A stretch of 64,000 bases of DNA from Calothrix sp. FI2-JRJ7 (lineage in GTDB: Bacteria; Cyanobacteriota; Cyanobacteriia; Cyanobacteriales; Nostocaceae), in assembly GCA_019359675.1 (NCBI GenBank), contig JAHHGX010000067.1, positions 1-64,000 on the forward strand, in the 5' to 3' direction. Position numbers and translations under genes: made by a program. The stretch's first letter is position 1, and the number at the start of each line of letters is the position of its first letter. The notes below the pieces were generated by a model that had not been told where the DNA came from, ran no database searches, and saw only the letters and a program-made list of their open reading frames with translations. Shown here piece after piece: positions 7,751-16,500 of this stretch.

Positions 7751-10700
7751 TTATGGCGTTTCTTTCAATAACACAGGTTTAGCCTCAATCAAATTCACGT
7801 CAGCAATCCGATTTATAAGCAGATTCAGGGGGTCAATACCTGCTAACTTGGGTTGGCGCCCAACTACTGCAACAATTGTGTTTTCGCCAGAGTGCAAGTT
7901 ATATTTTTGGCAATAAATAATATTACCTGTTGCATCCAAAATTCCAATATCGATTTGTTCATTAGGATGAAGCGCAATAGATTTTTCATTACCTTTCGCG
8001 TCGGAGCGTAACTTTTGAACATTGACGGCAATGGTAACATCGTATTGACCATCTGGGCGCCGTTTCCAAGTAGCTGCTTTGGCACGATTGTCATAAAGTA
8101 TAATATCTTTAAATCCTTCTTGAATTAGGTATTGCTTATTTACTGGTGTTGCTTTGTGTAAGTATTTGAGCAGGTCAATTACGGTTGGGTAAGGGGGTAC
8201 ATTAATAGAATACTTAGAACATTCTTGTAAATATTTTGCTAAAGTGTGATTTAGAGAGTTTTCGCCGATTGCATCACGTAAGCCATAGAGAATAATTGCT
8301 CCTTTCCGGTAATATACATGAGGCGCATTTGTTGTTATTAATGGTTCTTCTATTTTTGCCTCACTCCGACCGTTCAAATACATTCTTTGTTCGTGTTGAA
8401 GAATTTTGCGGACGGTTGATTTTCCGTACAGTTTTTCCATTACCATCAGTGCGGAATATTGAGCAAGTGTTTCATTCATCAACTGCGTACCTTTAAGGTC
8501 AGGATAGGTTACAAGTTGATGTCCCCACCACTGGTGAGCTATTTCATGGGCTGCAACAAGGCTAGAATAGTCTATTGAATCTGGGTTTCGCTCATCAATT
8601 CGCGCTAAAAAGCCGATAAACTCTGAATAGCCAATTGTAGCGGGTAGAGCAACTGCATAGCGTCCGCGTGGTAGTTCAAAGACGCGCACTTGTTTATATT
8701 GGTAGGGGCTAAAGTTTGTGTTGAAGTATGAGAGCGAAGTTTTTATTGATTTGAGGATGCGCTCAATGTTGTATTCATGTCCTTTTAAATAGTAAATCTC
8801 TAGGTTAATATCTTGCCAACGGTCTTGTTTGACTTGATACTGTGCTGAATACAACGTCGGTATATTTATTACCGGGTCACTCATCTGATAACTAAAATAT
8901 CGACGGTTGCCCTTAATCCATTGTTGTTGTAAGGCGCCAGGAACTACTGCAATTTGATTGATACTAGTGCTAACTGTAACATCGGATGTAATAAGTTCTG
9001 GAGGTTTCGAGCTATCAAATTGTTTCAGTTGTTCGAGGAGTGTGAGTTCGGAGAAACCTTTCTTAAGGTTATATTTGCGACGTAGTATTGGGTCTGTCAA
9101 AGTAGCATTGGTTTGATAACCAACCATTGGTAAATGCCAAGACATATTCGTTCCGTTAGCAAGAATATCAGTAGATTGGCGCCGCTCATCAAAACCTCGC
9201 GGTTGCCACTCCAATACAAAATCAAGGGTGGTTTTGCCTCCAGGTGGTAAAGGTTTAAGTAGCTCGAAGGTTTGCACGAGGTTCTCCGGAAAGCGTTCAG
9301 TTTTTGGCTGTACTTGAGAACCTAAAACCATTTTTTGTACTGTTACGCCATTTATCAACCTGATATAAACCTGCACTTTGGAAACAGGTAATTTTGTTTT
9401 GTTCTCTAGAATGTATTGTCCCTGAGCAATTAATAATCGTTGTTGTGGATATAGGTCATAGTTTAATATCATGCGGGTGATTTGCGGTTGTGCGGCGCCT
9501 TCATGCAAATACTTTATTTCGTAATCAGCTTTAGCTTTTTCAGCAACTTCAGGTGTGATAACTTGATTGAGAATGCGAGTATTGTAGAAAATCCAACTTC
9601 CTAAACTTAAAATTGCGCCTATACAACTGAGAAGAACTAATGCCACAGGGTAGGTAAACCGCTGTCGAGCAACTTTAAATCTAGCTTTCCAACCTGTATC
9701 AACTCCTCGCTGCCAAAACAACACCGCTACTATTAGCAGTAACATCGCCCAAATTCCCCAATACCCCTGAAACCAACGCACTGGGTTAAGTGTATTTCCA
9801 TAACCGTCAAACTGGCTGTAGCTTGCTTCTGGAAAAGAGCCATAAACAAAAATGCGGGGAATTTGTGGTAGTGCTTCTAGTTGAGGTAAACCAAACAACA
9901 CTACAGCAGTAACGAAATATCCTAAATAACGATTCTGAATAATGACTTGTAAAAATAGAGACATTGCGGAAAGTAATAGCAGGTGTGGCAATAGCCGCGT
10001 TAACAGAACTATGAAATAAACATTGAATTCATAGCGGCTGTATCCAGCAAAGGTTTGCACTAATACACTAGAGACTAAAATCATTAATATTGCAGATAAT
10101 GATACTAATGCCAACGCAATAAATTTACTGAGTAAATAAACAAACGTGCGGATGGGCAGCGTATCAATGAGCGGATTTATACGGGTAGTACGGTCACGCC
10201 AAATTATCTCACCAGCTAAAAAGATAATCAGCAACTTGAATAAATTCGCGAACAGGTCACTAGCTTTATCCAAAAGCAAATGCGTTAATGGATATTGAGA
10301 GGCGCCATAAGCTTCTAACAACTTCAAACTTGATACCATCAAAGTTGGTAGAATTGATATTGCCAAAGTAAGTAAAAACCAACGGTTACTAAAGAGCGTC
10401 TGAAACTCAATCCATGCTTGGGAAAATACAAGCCTATATTGATAATTGTAGGACAACGAAAGGGGAACTACGAAAGAAGGTGAATCTTTAATTTCTGACT
10501 CTAATTTACTGACCGATGACTTTTTCTGTCTCACAATAGGAATAATCTGTTGAGAAAACCGAAACTGATATAAACTACAAGCTAATAAGCTCGTGCTAAG
10601 TGCCAACCAAAGTAAACGGTTTAAGAGAATTTCATTTCCTATAGGGAGCCAACTAGCTTTTTGTGCCGATGTCCAAAATTTAGTAGTCGCATTGATGGCG

Positions 10701-11356
10701 CCAAGTCCGGTAGGGTCGAGCAAACTAGCAACCCAAGGTAGATGCTCTAACGTATTTGTAATAATACTACCTTCAATAAACAATGCGGCACCAATCAAAT
10801 ATACCAGCAACGTTTGACGAGTAAGTATTCCTACACTAAAGAAAACATTGCCAAAAATAACGAGGTTAGGTAAAAGAACACTAATATAAGCGTATAAATA
10901 ACCCATCCCATTGAAATAACTAAGTTTGTCACGCTCTAAATATGGCATCCATTCACCAGTTAAATATCCCAAAACAGGCGCCAGCAACATAAATCCAACA
11001 ATAATAATTGCAACAAACCAGCGACCAATAAAATACTCCCACTCTCGTAGCGGAAAACTAAACAAAATATTAGCAAACCGGGTTTCAAAATCTTTGCAAG
11101 CAGCTTGACTAAAGATTCCAGCAGCAACGAGCAACACCAACATCCCTAGAATAGTTAAGACAATCATCACCGTCAAAGGGGCATTAGTATATTCCAACCC
11201 TGGTAAAATCATACGAATACCACCGAGCGGAATTCCAGTAGCCATGTTAATAATCAGAAACCCTAACCCAAAAAAGATTGCGAAATAAACATATACCGAA
11301 AGCGCACGCATCCAGTTACCCAGTTCAAACCGAGCAATTTCTAGTAATTTTTCCAT
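7751..11356 (-). CDS. ABC-2 type permease fused to an M1-family (gluzincin) metallopeptidase domain
   Basis: A protein of about 1,201 residues from ATG 11356. The first half, to about residue 570, is rich in membrane helices arranged as two ABC-2-type permease blocks. The second half contains an M1 aminopeptidase-like domain with zinc motif HEIAHQWWGH at about 937-946 and a downstream NETLAQY glutamate. The spacing between HExxH and that glutamate is about 20 residues instead of the canonical 18, and no GAMEN motif is seen; IGYSEF may occupy that place. The ATPase partner is encoded just upstream at 11428-12312. Similar permease/M1 fusions are known in Bacteroidetes and cyanobacteria. It may process peptides at the membrane while the transporter moves them, but the substrate is unknown. 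An upstream in-frame start at 11395 lies within a repeat and is less likely. Confidence 0.88.
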   Translation of the reverse strand: MEKLLEIARFELGNWMRALSVYVYFAIFFGLGFLIINMATGIPLGGIRMILPGLEYTNAPLTVMIVLTILGMLVLLVAAGIFSQAACKDFETRFANILFSFPLREWEYFIGRWFVAIIIVGFMLLAPVLGYLTGEWMPYLERDKLSYFNGMGYLYAYISVLLPNLVIFGNVFFSVGILTRQTLLVYLIGAALFIEGSIITNTLEHLPWVASLLDPTGLGAINATTKFWTSAQKASWLPIGNEILLNRLLWLALSTSLLACSLYQFRFSQQIIPIVRQKKSSVSKLESEIKDSPSFVVPLSLSYNYQYRLVFSQAWIEFQTLFSNRWFLLTLAISILPTLMVSSLKLLEAYGASQYPLTHLLLDKASDLFANLFKLLIIFLAGEIIWRDRTTRINPLIDTLPIRTFVYLLSKFIALALVSLSAILMILVSSVLVQTFAGYSRYEFNVYFIVLLTRLLPHLLLLSAMSLFLQVIIQNRYLGYFVTAVVLFGLPQLEALPQIPRIFVYGSFPEASYSQFDGYGNTLNPVRWFQGYWGIWAMLLLIVAVLFWQRGVDTGWKARFKVARQRFTYPVALVLLSCIGAILSLGSWIFYNTRILNQVITPEVAEKAKADYEIKYLHEGAAQPQITRMILNYDLYPQQRLLIAQGQYILENKTKLPVSKVQVYIRLINGVTVQKMVLGSQVQPKTERFPENLVQTFELLKPLPPGGKTTLDFVLEWQPRGFDERRQSTDILANGTNMSWHLPMVGYQTNATLTDPILRRKYNLKKGFSELTLLEQLKQFDSSKPPELITSDVTVSTSINQIAVVPGALQQQWIKGNRRYFSYQMSDPVINIPTLYSAQYQVKQDRWQDINLEIYYLKGHEYNIERILKSIKTSLSYFNTNFSPYQYKQVRVFELPRGRYAVALPATIGYSEFIGFLARIDERNPDSIDYSSLVAAHEIAHQWWGHQLVTYPDLKGTQLMNETLAQYSALMVMEKLYGKSTVRKILQHEQRMYLNGRSEAKIEEPLITTNAPHVYYRKGAIILYGLRDAIGENSLNHTLAKYLQECSKYSINVPPYPTVIDLLKYLHKATPVNKQYLIQEGFKDIILYDNRAKAATWKRRPDGQYDVTIAVNVQKLRSDAKGNEKSIALHPNEQIDIGILDATGNIIYCQKYNLHSGENTIVAVVGRQPKLAGIDPLNLLINRIADVNLIEAKPVLLKETP

Positions 11357-11373
11357 ATGTTTGTTTGAATATT

Positions 11374-11436
11374 GTAGGGTGCGTGACCCCACCAAAAAAC
11401 TTCAACGTAGCTATAAGACTTGTAGCGTCACGCACC
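11374..11436. repeat. GTAGGGTGCGTGAC inverted-repeat element
   Basis: A 63-base element with arms GTAGGGTGCGTGAC and GTAGCGTCACGCACC lies between the ATPase gene and its permease partner. Its right arm supplies the stop codon and last codons of the ATPase gene. Other copies lie at 20689-20755, 43058-43119, 49619-49684 and 52374-52436. Confidence 0.8.
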
Positions 11437-12312
11437 AACTTGTACAAGTCCTTCCAAAGCGCAGAAATATATATCTTCAAGATCAGGTTCAACAGATTCG
11501 CAAGCATTATCAGGACAGTTAGATGAAAAAATGTGAATTACAAGCCGTCCCAAATAAAATTTACTCTTAATCACCTTAAAACGACGTTGTGCAATAGATA
11601 AATCATTTCGGGAAATCTCTCGGCGCCAGATTTTGCCCTTTAATTGCAGCATTAATTCAACTGGACTACCCGTAATCAATACCCGTCCCTCAGAAACAAT
11701 AGCCACATGCGGGCAAAGTTCAGCTACATCTTCAACAATATGGGTAGAAAGAATCACTGCCGCAGTTTCGCCAACCTGACTTAATAGATTTAAAAATCGT
11801 ACTCGCTCACCAGGGTCAAGTCCTGCGGTAGGTTCATCTACAATAATCAGCTTAGGATTACCAAGTAGTGCTTGTGCAATGCCAAACCGTTGCCGCATCC
11901 CACCTGAATATCCACTCACAGCTTTATGTCTGACATTGTACAGATTAGTTTGGTGTAGCAAATATTTCACCTGTTCTTGGCGTTGTTTGGTATTACGAAT
12001 ACCTTTAAGTGTTGCCAAATGGGTAAGTAGTCGCTCTGCTGATACACCAGGATACACGCCAAACTCTTGAGGTAGATACCCTACAATTTGACGCATTCGG
12101 GTTTTATCTTTGAGAACATTAATATCACCAAAAGTAATTGTACCGCTGTCCACTTCTTGCAATGTGGCAAGCGTTCGCATTAAAGAAGATTTCCCGGCGC
12201 CGTTAGAACCAAGTAAACCAAACATTCCCATTGGAATATCCAGCGATATATTTTTTAGTGCTTTAGTACCATTAGGATAAGTTTTGCTAAGGTTACGAAT
12301 TTCAATCTTTGT
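11428..12312 (-). CDS. ABC transporter ATP-binding protein, partner of the permease-peptidase
   Basis: About 294 residues from the MTKIEIRNLSKTYPNG start at 12312; the frame extends to 12345 but that extension is unlike the family. Walker A is GSNGAGKS, the signature is SGYSGGMRQR, Walker B is LIIVDEPTAGLDP, and the switch histidine is in STHIVED. This is a single-domain ABC-2-type ATPase that would energise the membrane protein encoded 71 bases downstream. The final residues VGA and the TGA stop come from the GGTGCGTGA repeat arm, so a short element lies at the 3' end of the gene without destroying it. Confidence 0.92.
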   Translation of the reverse strand, partial: TKIEIRNLSKTYPNGTKALKNISLDIPMGMFGLLGSNGAGKSSLMRTLATLQEVDSGTITFGDINVLKDKTRMRQIVGYLPQEFGVYPGVSAERLLTHLATLKGIRNTKQRQEQVKYLLHQTNLYNVRHKAVSGYSGGMRQRFGIAQALLGNPKLIIVDEPTAGLDPGERVRFLNLLSQVGETAAVILSTHIVEDVAELCPHVAIVSEGRVLITGSPVELMLQLKGKIWRREISRNDLSIAQRRFKVIKSKFYLGRLVIHIFSSNCPDNACESVEPDLEDIYFCALEGLVQVGA

Positions 12313-12531
12313 CATTAGTTTTATCAACATAACGTCACACTTCAAAATTAAGTTGAAGGTTAAATTTCTACTTCCCGCAACTGTTTAACTCGTTCGGTTC
12401 ACCCAATAGTATGAGTCAAATGGGCGAGTATATTGCGCCCTCTAGAATGACACAAACTGCGCGAAGCACCAATTTATGAAATTGGAGATGCTGATGTTAG
12501 AACACTTAAATTAACTTCAAAGGATTTAATC

Positions 12532-13272
12532 ATGTTAATTAACCAACAAAAACTGCATAAATTTGCACAGCGTTATCCAATTAAATTTGTGTTAACAATC
12601 TTTATTTTTCAACATCTTCCAGTTATTGGAATAATACTATGTCAAAGACTTGCTCCAAATTTTCCAATGATGACACAGCGAATTGTATTGCAAGTAATCC
12701 TCGCAATTTATGCCGTTATTTTATTAACTAATTTAAAATGGTGGCATAAATCAGGATTTAATAGTTTCCGACAGTGGCGTTCTCTACATTTGCTTTGGTT
12801 GCCGTTGCTTTTTGTTGTACTTTATTTTAGTAATGGGATTATAATTTTAGATTTTAATACGGTTGCTTTTGTTCTATCTGCTCAACTTCTAACGGGATTT
12901 AGCGAAGAAGCTATTTTTCGAGGTGTAATATTACGAGCATTGTTACCGTCTGGTGTGATGCGCGCGACATTAATTTCGTCCCTATTATTTGGATTATCAC
13001 ACTGGGTAAGACTTTTATTTGATTTGTCAATTTGCTCTATACTGCTGACAATTTTATCAGCAACAGTAGATGGTTTTCTTTTTGCAGCTATACGACTTCG
13101 TACTAATACTATTTGGACAGCGATTCTATTCCATGCACTAGCAAATTTGTTGGGAGACTTTACTCTGCTTCCGGCTTACGTTTCCATCGCACTAAGTGTG
13201 GGCGGCTCGGTTGCTTTATTCATTTATGCAATTTATTTACTGCGTCCATTTCACCACGCGCGCATTTTATAG
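12532..13272 (+). CDS. CPBP-family intramembrane metalloprotease (CAAX/bacteriocin-processing type)
   Basis: A 246-residue hydrophobic protein with about seven membrane segments. The family motifs are present: EE-x3-R in FSEEAIFRGV (E125, E126, R130), histidine in FGLSHW (H157) and FHALANLLGD (H201). These residues form the glutamate/histidine active site of ABI/CAAX-type membrane proteases. Function in cyanobacteria is mostly unassigned. The gene overlaps the convergent P-loop kinase gene by 6 bases at their 3' ends. The frame is open for about 80 bases upstream of the ATG. Confidence 0.88.
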   Translation: MLINQQKLHKFAQRYPIKFVLTIFIFQHLPVIGIILCQRLAPNFPMMTQRIVLQVILAIYAVILLTNLKWWHKSGFNSFRQWRSLHLLWLPLLFVVLYFSNGIIILDFNTVAFVLSAQLLTGFSEEAIFRGVILRALLPSGVMRATLISSLLFGLSHWVRLLFDLSICSILLTILSATVDGFLFAAIRLRTNTIWTAILFHALANLLGDFTLLPAYVSIALSVGGSVALFIYAIYLLRPFHHARIL

Positions 13273-13800
13273 TCGCGGTGGCTGAATGTCATTGGGACTA
13301 TCATTTGCAATTAATTCAAAAAATTGCGAAATCTGTTTAGTCGTGCGAATATGATAAACACTTTTGGCGCTTTTTGCTTGCTCGATATACTCACGATATT
13401 TTGGAGTTAAATGTTTATGACATAGCCAAAGTACGCGGTAGCTAAGTAGCGAACTCTTCAATATTGGGCTTTTGTCGGGCCAGCCTTCTGGTGGTTTAAA
13501 GTAACCTGTAATTAGTCGTTTTGTTACCCACCAAAAATGTATATATAGTGGTAAATCGACAAAAACCAAACTATCTGCCTCGTTGAGTTGTAGCCAGATG
13601 GTTTCCATGCAACCAAACCCGTCAATAATCCATCGGTCAGTAGCTAAAATTTGTTGATGAGCGCGCTTATAGTCTTCATGTGGAATCTCAGTGTCTCCTT
13701 CAGGATTTTTTATCTTGTCCAAAACGTAAAGTGGCAAACCAGTTATTTCTGATAACCTCTTGCTTAGAGTTGATTTACCGCCTCCAGCATTGCCAAACAC
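13267..13800 (-). CDS. P-loop nucleoside/adenylate-kinase-like protein with a frameshift at its start
   Basis: A 177-residue protein with Walker A GNAGGGKST at its very N-terminus, resembling topology-modulation/FLAR1-type adenylate-kinase-like ATPases. A usual start for this family is MKKIAVFGNAGGGKST. The minus strand reads ATG at 13814-13812, six A residues, then TAGCG; one more A would give exactly M-K-K-I-A-V-F-G in frame with the rest. As written, the ATG frame stops after three codons, and translation would have to begin at GTG 13800, losing part of the first beta strand. This could be an inactivating indel, transcriptional slippage in the A-run, or a sequencing error. Confidence 0.75.
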   Translation of the reverse strand: MFGNAGGGKSTLSKRLSEITGLPLYVLDKIKNPEGDTEIPHEDYKRAHQQILATDRWIIDGFGCMETIWLQLNEADSLVFVDLPLYIHFWWVTKRLITGYFKPPEGWPDKSPILKSSLLSYRVLWLCHKHLTPKYREYIEQAKSAKSVYHIRTTKQISQFFELIANDSPNDIQPPRL

Positions 13801-13936
13801 CGCTATTTTTTCATACAGTTACTTAAATTTGAAAATCTTAAGGCATGGAAAGCCAGCGAAATATCTAGTAGATACTCTCTATATACTACAAAAAATTGCA
13901 AAATGTATTTAATATTTATAAAAGGGGCGCCATATC

Positions 13937-15325
13937 CTAAGCTAAAGGCAATGTAAACCAAAACTCGGAACCGCTTCCTAAAGTAGACATAACACCAATC
14001 TCACCACCGTGAGCGGTGATAATTTGCCGACACATATAAAGTCCTAAACCCAGATTGAGTGACTGGCGCCTGTCGGAACCACGACTATAAAGATTAAAGC
14101 TTCGCTCGCACTGCATAGCTGTCATTCCGGTTCCGTTATCATTGACGGTGCAACGTATAAATTCAAGATTTGACTTCGCCCGTCTCTCCTGTTTAACCAC
14201 CTCCGCACTAAAGGTCATAGTTAAACCAGCACGGTTATAATGTAAAGCGTTAGAAATTAAATTTTCATAAACGCGACGTAAATGAAGCGCATCAGCATTT
14301 ACAAAAGGTAAGTCAGCAGGTATTAATTGTGTTATCGTTGTTTTTGATTGCTCAAAGAACGGTTGAAAATCCTCGATAATCGATTCAACTAATACATATA
14401 AACTAATAGGTTTGGTATGTAGTACTATTCCATGTAACTCAGTTGCATGTGCTTCTAGTAACGAATTAATCAATTCAACTTGACGGTCACCACTAGCTAT
14501 CATTTGCTCTAATAGTTCTTTTGGAATTCGAGCATCTTCACTCAATGGTTGTAAAAAACTCTTTAAAGTCATTACCATCCCTAATACAGGATTGCGTAAA
14601 TCGTGTGATACCGCATGGAGAAAGACCTGAATTTGTTGCCGTAAGTCAAATTCTCGTTTTAACGAACGTTCGTAAAGAAACACACCTAAATCAGCAACAG
14701 CACAAATTAGCAATACCAAAAATCCACCGAAGATATAATCTGCTACTAATGTAACGTCAGAATCACGTAAACCCATTACCATTTCAACGGTAACACAGGT
14801 GCCTACAACTAACTGTGAAATAATATGCAACCGCCAATGCACAGGCACTAAAATGGCTTGCATTGCGTAAACTACAAGCCAAGTACCTGAATCAAATTGA
14901 GCTTCTCCTCGTATTAGCGCGTGCAGATGCGGTGGTAACAGCACCATCCAATTAAGTATTAAAAATAACACTTCAGGAGAACGGCGCCCACGATAATGTC
15001 TAATAATCAAAAACAATAAAATACTTAAAATTTGAATGGCAGCATCTGGAATATCATTCAAAAATCTTCTGGCATTAAGTGCCTGCTTCGTTTCTCCAGT
15101 TGCATTTAAACTGGGAATAATAACCAATATGCTTAAAGCTGTAGCAAGCAACAGAGCAACAATAAGCACCCACGCTAGCAACCCCACCCGGTCAAACAAA
15201 AACTGTTGGCGCCATCTTAAAAAATCTGGCGATGCTGTTGATTTGGTTGAAAAGCGAGTGCGAAGCATCGAAAGCCAACGCACTCCAGGTATTTTAATTA
15301 ATAGAATATTAGATAAGCTTTTCAT
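13937..15325 (-). CDS. Membrane sensor histidine kinase
   Basis: A 462-residue kinase. The N-terminal half (about 45-220) has about six membrane helices and no large extracytoplasmic sensor domain, suggesting membrane or intramembrane signal sensing. The cytoplasmic part has the H-box AVSHDLRNPV with phosphoacceptor H241, N-box YENLISNALHYN, G1 box DNGTGM and G2 box LGLGLYMCRQI, ending with the usual SEFWFTLP. The response regulator partner is not adjacent; the nearest regulator gene, 6293-6952, is about 7 kb away on the opposite strand. Confidence 0.92.
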   Translation of the reverse strand: MKSLSNILLIKIPGVRWLSMLRTRFSTKSTASPDFLRWRQQFLFDRVGLLAWVLIVALLLATALSILVIIPSLNATGETKQALNARRFLNDIPDAAIQILSILLFLIIRHYRGRRSPEVLFLILNWMVLLPPHLHALIRGEAQFDSGTWLVVYAMQAILVPVHWRLHIISQLVVGTCVTVEMVMGLRDSDVTLVADYIFGGFLVLLICAVADLGVFLYERSLKREFDLRQQIQVFLHAVSHDLRNPVLGMVMTLKSFLQPLSEDARIPKELLEQMIASGDRQVELINSLLEAHATELHGIVLHTKPISLYVLVESIIEDFQPFFEQSKTTITQLIPADLPFVNADALHLRRVYENLISNALHYNRAGLTMTFSAEVVKQERRAKSNLEFIRCTVNDNGTGMTAMQCERSFNLYSRGSDRRQSLNLGLGLYMCRQIITAHGGEIGVMSTLGSGSEFWFTLPLA

Positions 15326-15380
15326 CGCTTTGCTTTGATGAACTACTGCTCTTTACTATTATCTAATGTCTAATATTTTC

Positions 15381-15409
15381 TTGTGGAGCGGGCAAGGATG
15401 CCCGCCTCC
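15381..15409. repeat. GGGCAAGGATGCCC palindrome
   Basis: Core GAGCGGGCAAGGATGCCCGC preceded by TTGTG lies between two minus-strand genes. The family recurs at 18604-18666, 38117-38145, 46736-46792, 59186-59212, 61374-61404 and 63876-63946. Confidence 0.8.
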
Positions 15410-15423
15410 TATAAAAATTTGCA

Positions 15424-15879
15424 TTAACGATTCAACGCATTCCAGGTTTTTGGTTCCACAATGCCATGTACAGGGATACCACGTACACCTTGGATTTCTT
15501 TAACAGCAGCTTCAGTACGCTGTCCAAAAATTCCATCAACAGTAAGCGCATAGCCTAAATTTTTCAAACGCTGCTGTAAAAATCTAACACTATCACCAGT
15601 ACTACCAGGAATTAAAATAGGCTGAGAAACTCGTGGATAATATCCAGAAAATAATCCATTCCAAGTTTGACTACCAACAATACCGTCTGCTTGTAGGTTA
15701 TTTCTATCTTGGTAGTTTTTGACGGCGTTTTCTGTGCGTGAACCAAAAATTCCATCAAGTGCAAGATTGTTACCGTAATAATTTAAATAATCTTGCAAAA
15801 GAATAACCATTACGCCTTTATCTCCATTACGTAAAGTAGGGAAAGGGCGAATATTTTGAACTTGATTGGATGTTTGCAT
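15424..15879 (-). CDS. Protein with two peptidoglycan-binding (PG_binding_1) domains
   Basis: A 151-residue protein made of two tandem PG_binding_1 repeats, about 15-75 and 88-150. Each repeat has the pattern GDxVxxLQxxLxxxGY...DGIFGxRTExAVKxxQ...GIVxxxTWNxL. No catalytic domain and no clear signal peptide are visible, so it may be exported by another route or act as a wall-targeting module. It is divergently transcribed from the exported SH3-like gene at 16147, and two palindromes lie in the shared upstream region. Confidence 0.9.
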   Translation of the reverse strand: MQTSNQVQNIRPFPTLRNGDKGVMVILLQDYLNYYGNNLALDGIFGSRTENAVKNYQDRNNLQADGIVGSQTWNGLFSGYYPRVSQPILIPGSTGDSVRFLQQRLKNLGYALTVDGIFGQRTEAAVKEIQGVRGIPVHGIVEPKTWNALNR

Positions 15880-15967
15880 TGTTTTAATCCTCCAATAAAA
15901 TTTAGATATTTGTATAGTATTTCTGGCTGTTAAGATTCAACCTCCCTCGAACGATTCGCACTTCTAG

Positions 15968-16019
15968 CTCACACAATTGTGCGAGTCGATTAATCTATCG
16001 GCTCACCCGATCGGGTGAG
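15968..16019. promoter_or_regulatory. Two adjacent palindromes in a divergent promoter region (operator candidate)
   Basis: The intergenic region between the divergent genes at 15879 and 16147 contains CTCACACAATTGTGCGAG (15968-15985, one mismatched pair) and the perfect 18-base palindrome CTCACCCGATCGGGTGAG (16002-16019). Centres are about 34 bases apart. The second palindrome carries one of only about nine GATC sites in the window. Both arms share CTCAC/GTGAG, as expected for binding sites of one dimeric regulator. This is a structural inference. Confidence 0.45.
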
Positions 16020-16146
16020 TCAACTCATCGAAGCCAATTTGGGGAAGTAGCAATTAAATTGCGAGTTTACTATTCAATTATCAGGGGTGAATCACGCTTA
16101 TCTTTGAGCAACCCCTAGTTATGTGAAATAGGAGGATTTATCAATT

Positions 16147-16494
16147 ATGAATTGTTATTTATCCAGTATGGGTTTAATTGTAACTATTATTGCTGCATCT
16201 TCTCTCACTACCCCAGAAATAGCCCAAGCGCGCTCGTGTCGGACGGTGGCAAAACATTGGGATGGATATGTTGATGTGCGCTCGTCCCCTAAAAACCGCT
16301 TTAATAATTTAATCAAAATGGTGCCCAATGGCACGGAGTTTGATGTGATTAGTCAGGAAGGTAATTGGTTAGAAGTTTATATGCCTGACTCAGACCGAGT
16401 AAGCGGATGGGTTGCAGCAGATCAAACGCGACGAATCTGTTTTAGAGATAATCGGCGCCCTAGAAATCACAGAGAATATGACCGAGATTGGTAA
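16147..16494 (+). CDS. Exported SH3-like domain protein
   Basis: A 115-residue protein with an N-terminal signal sequence (MNCYLSSMGLIVTIIAASS, probable cleavage near AQA at about 27-29). A bacterial SH3-like domain follows, with YVDVRSSPKNRFNNLI and NGTEFDVISQEGNWLEVYM ending in a GWV motif. Such domains bind cell-wall peptides. A strong Shine-Dalgarno AGGAGG at 16130-16135 supports the ATG start. The gene is 6 bases upstream of the next membrane-protein gene, so the two are likely co-transcribed, and it is divergent from a peptidoglycan-binding protein. Confidence 0.85.
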   Translation: MNCYLSSMGLIVTIIAASSLTTPEIAQARSCRTVAKHWDGYVDVRSSPKNRFNNLIKMVPNGTEFDVISQEGNWLEVYMPDSDRVSGWVAADQTRRICFRDNRRPRNHREYDRDW

Positions 16495-16500
16495 GGGCAA

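Noticed and set aside
7629-7916. Open reading frame of 95 codons on the plus strand
   Set aside because: It begins in a dispersed repeat (ACAGAGGTGCAGAGAACACAGAG), overlaps the 3' end of the permease-peptidase gene on the other strand and has no recognisable protein features.
12451-12531. N-terminal extension of the CPBP protease
   Set aside because: The frame is open for about 80 bases upstream but has no ATG, GTG or TTG start in good context and the residues do not resemble the family.
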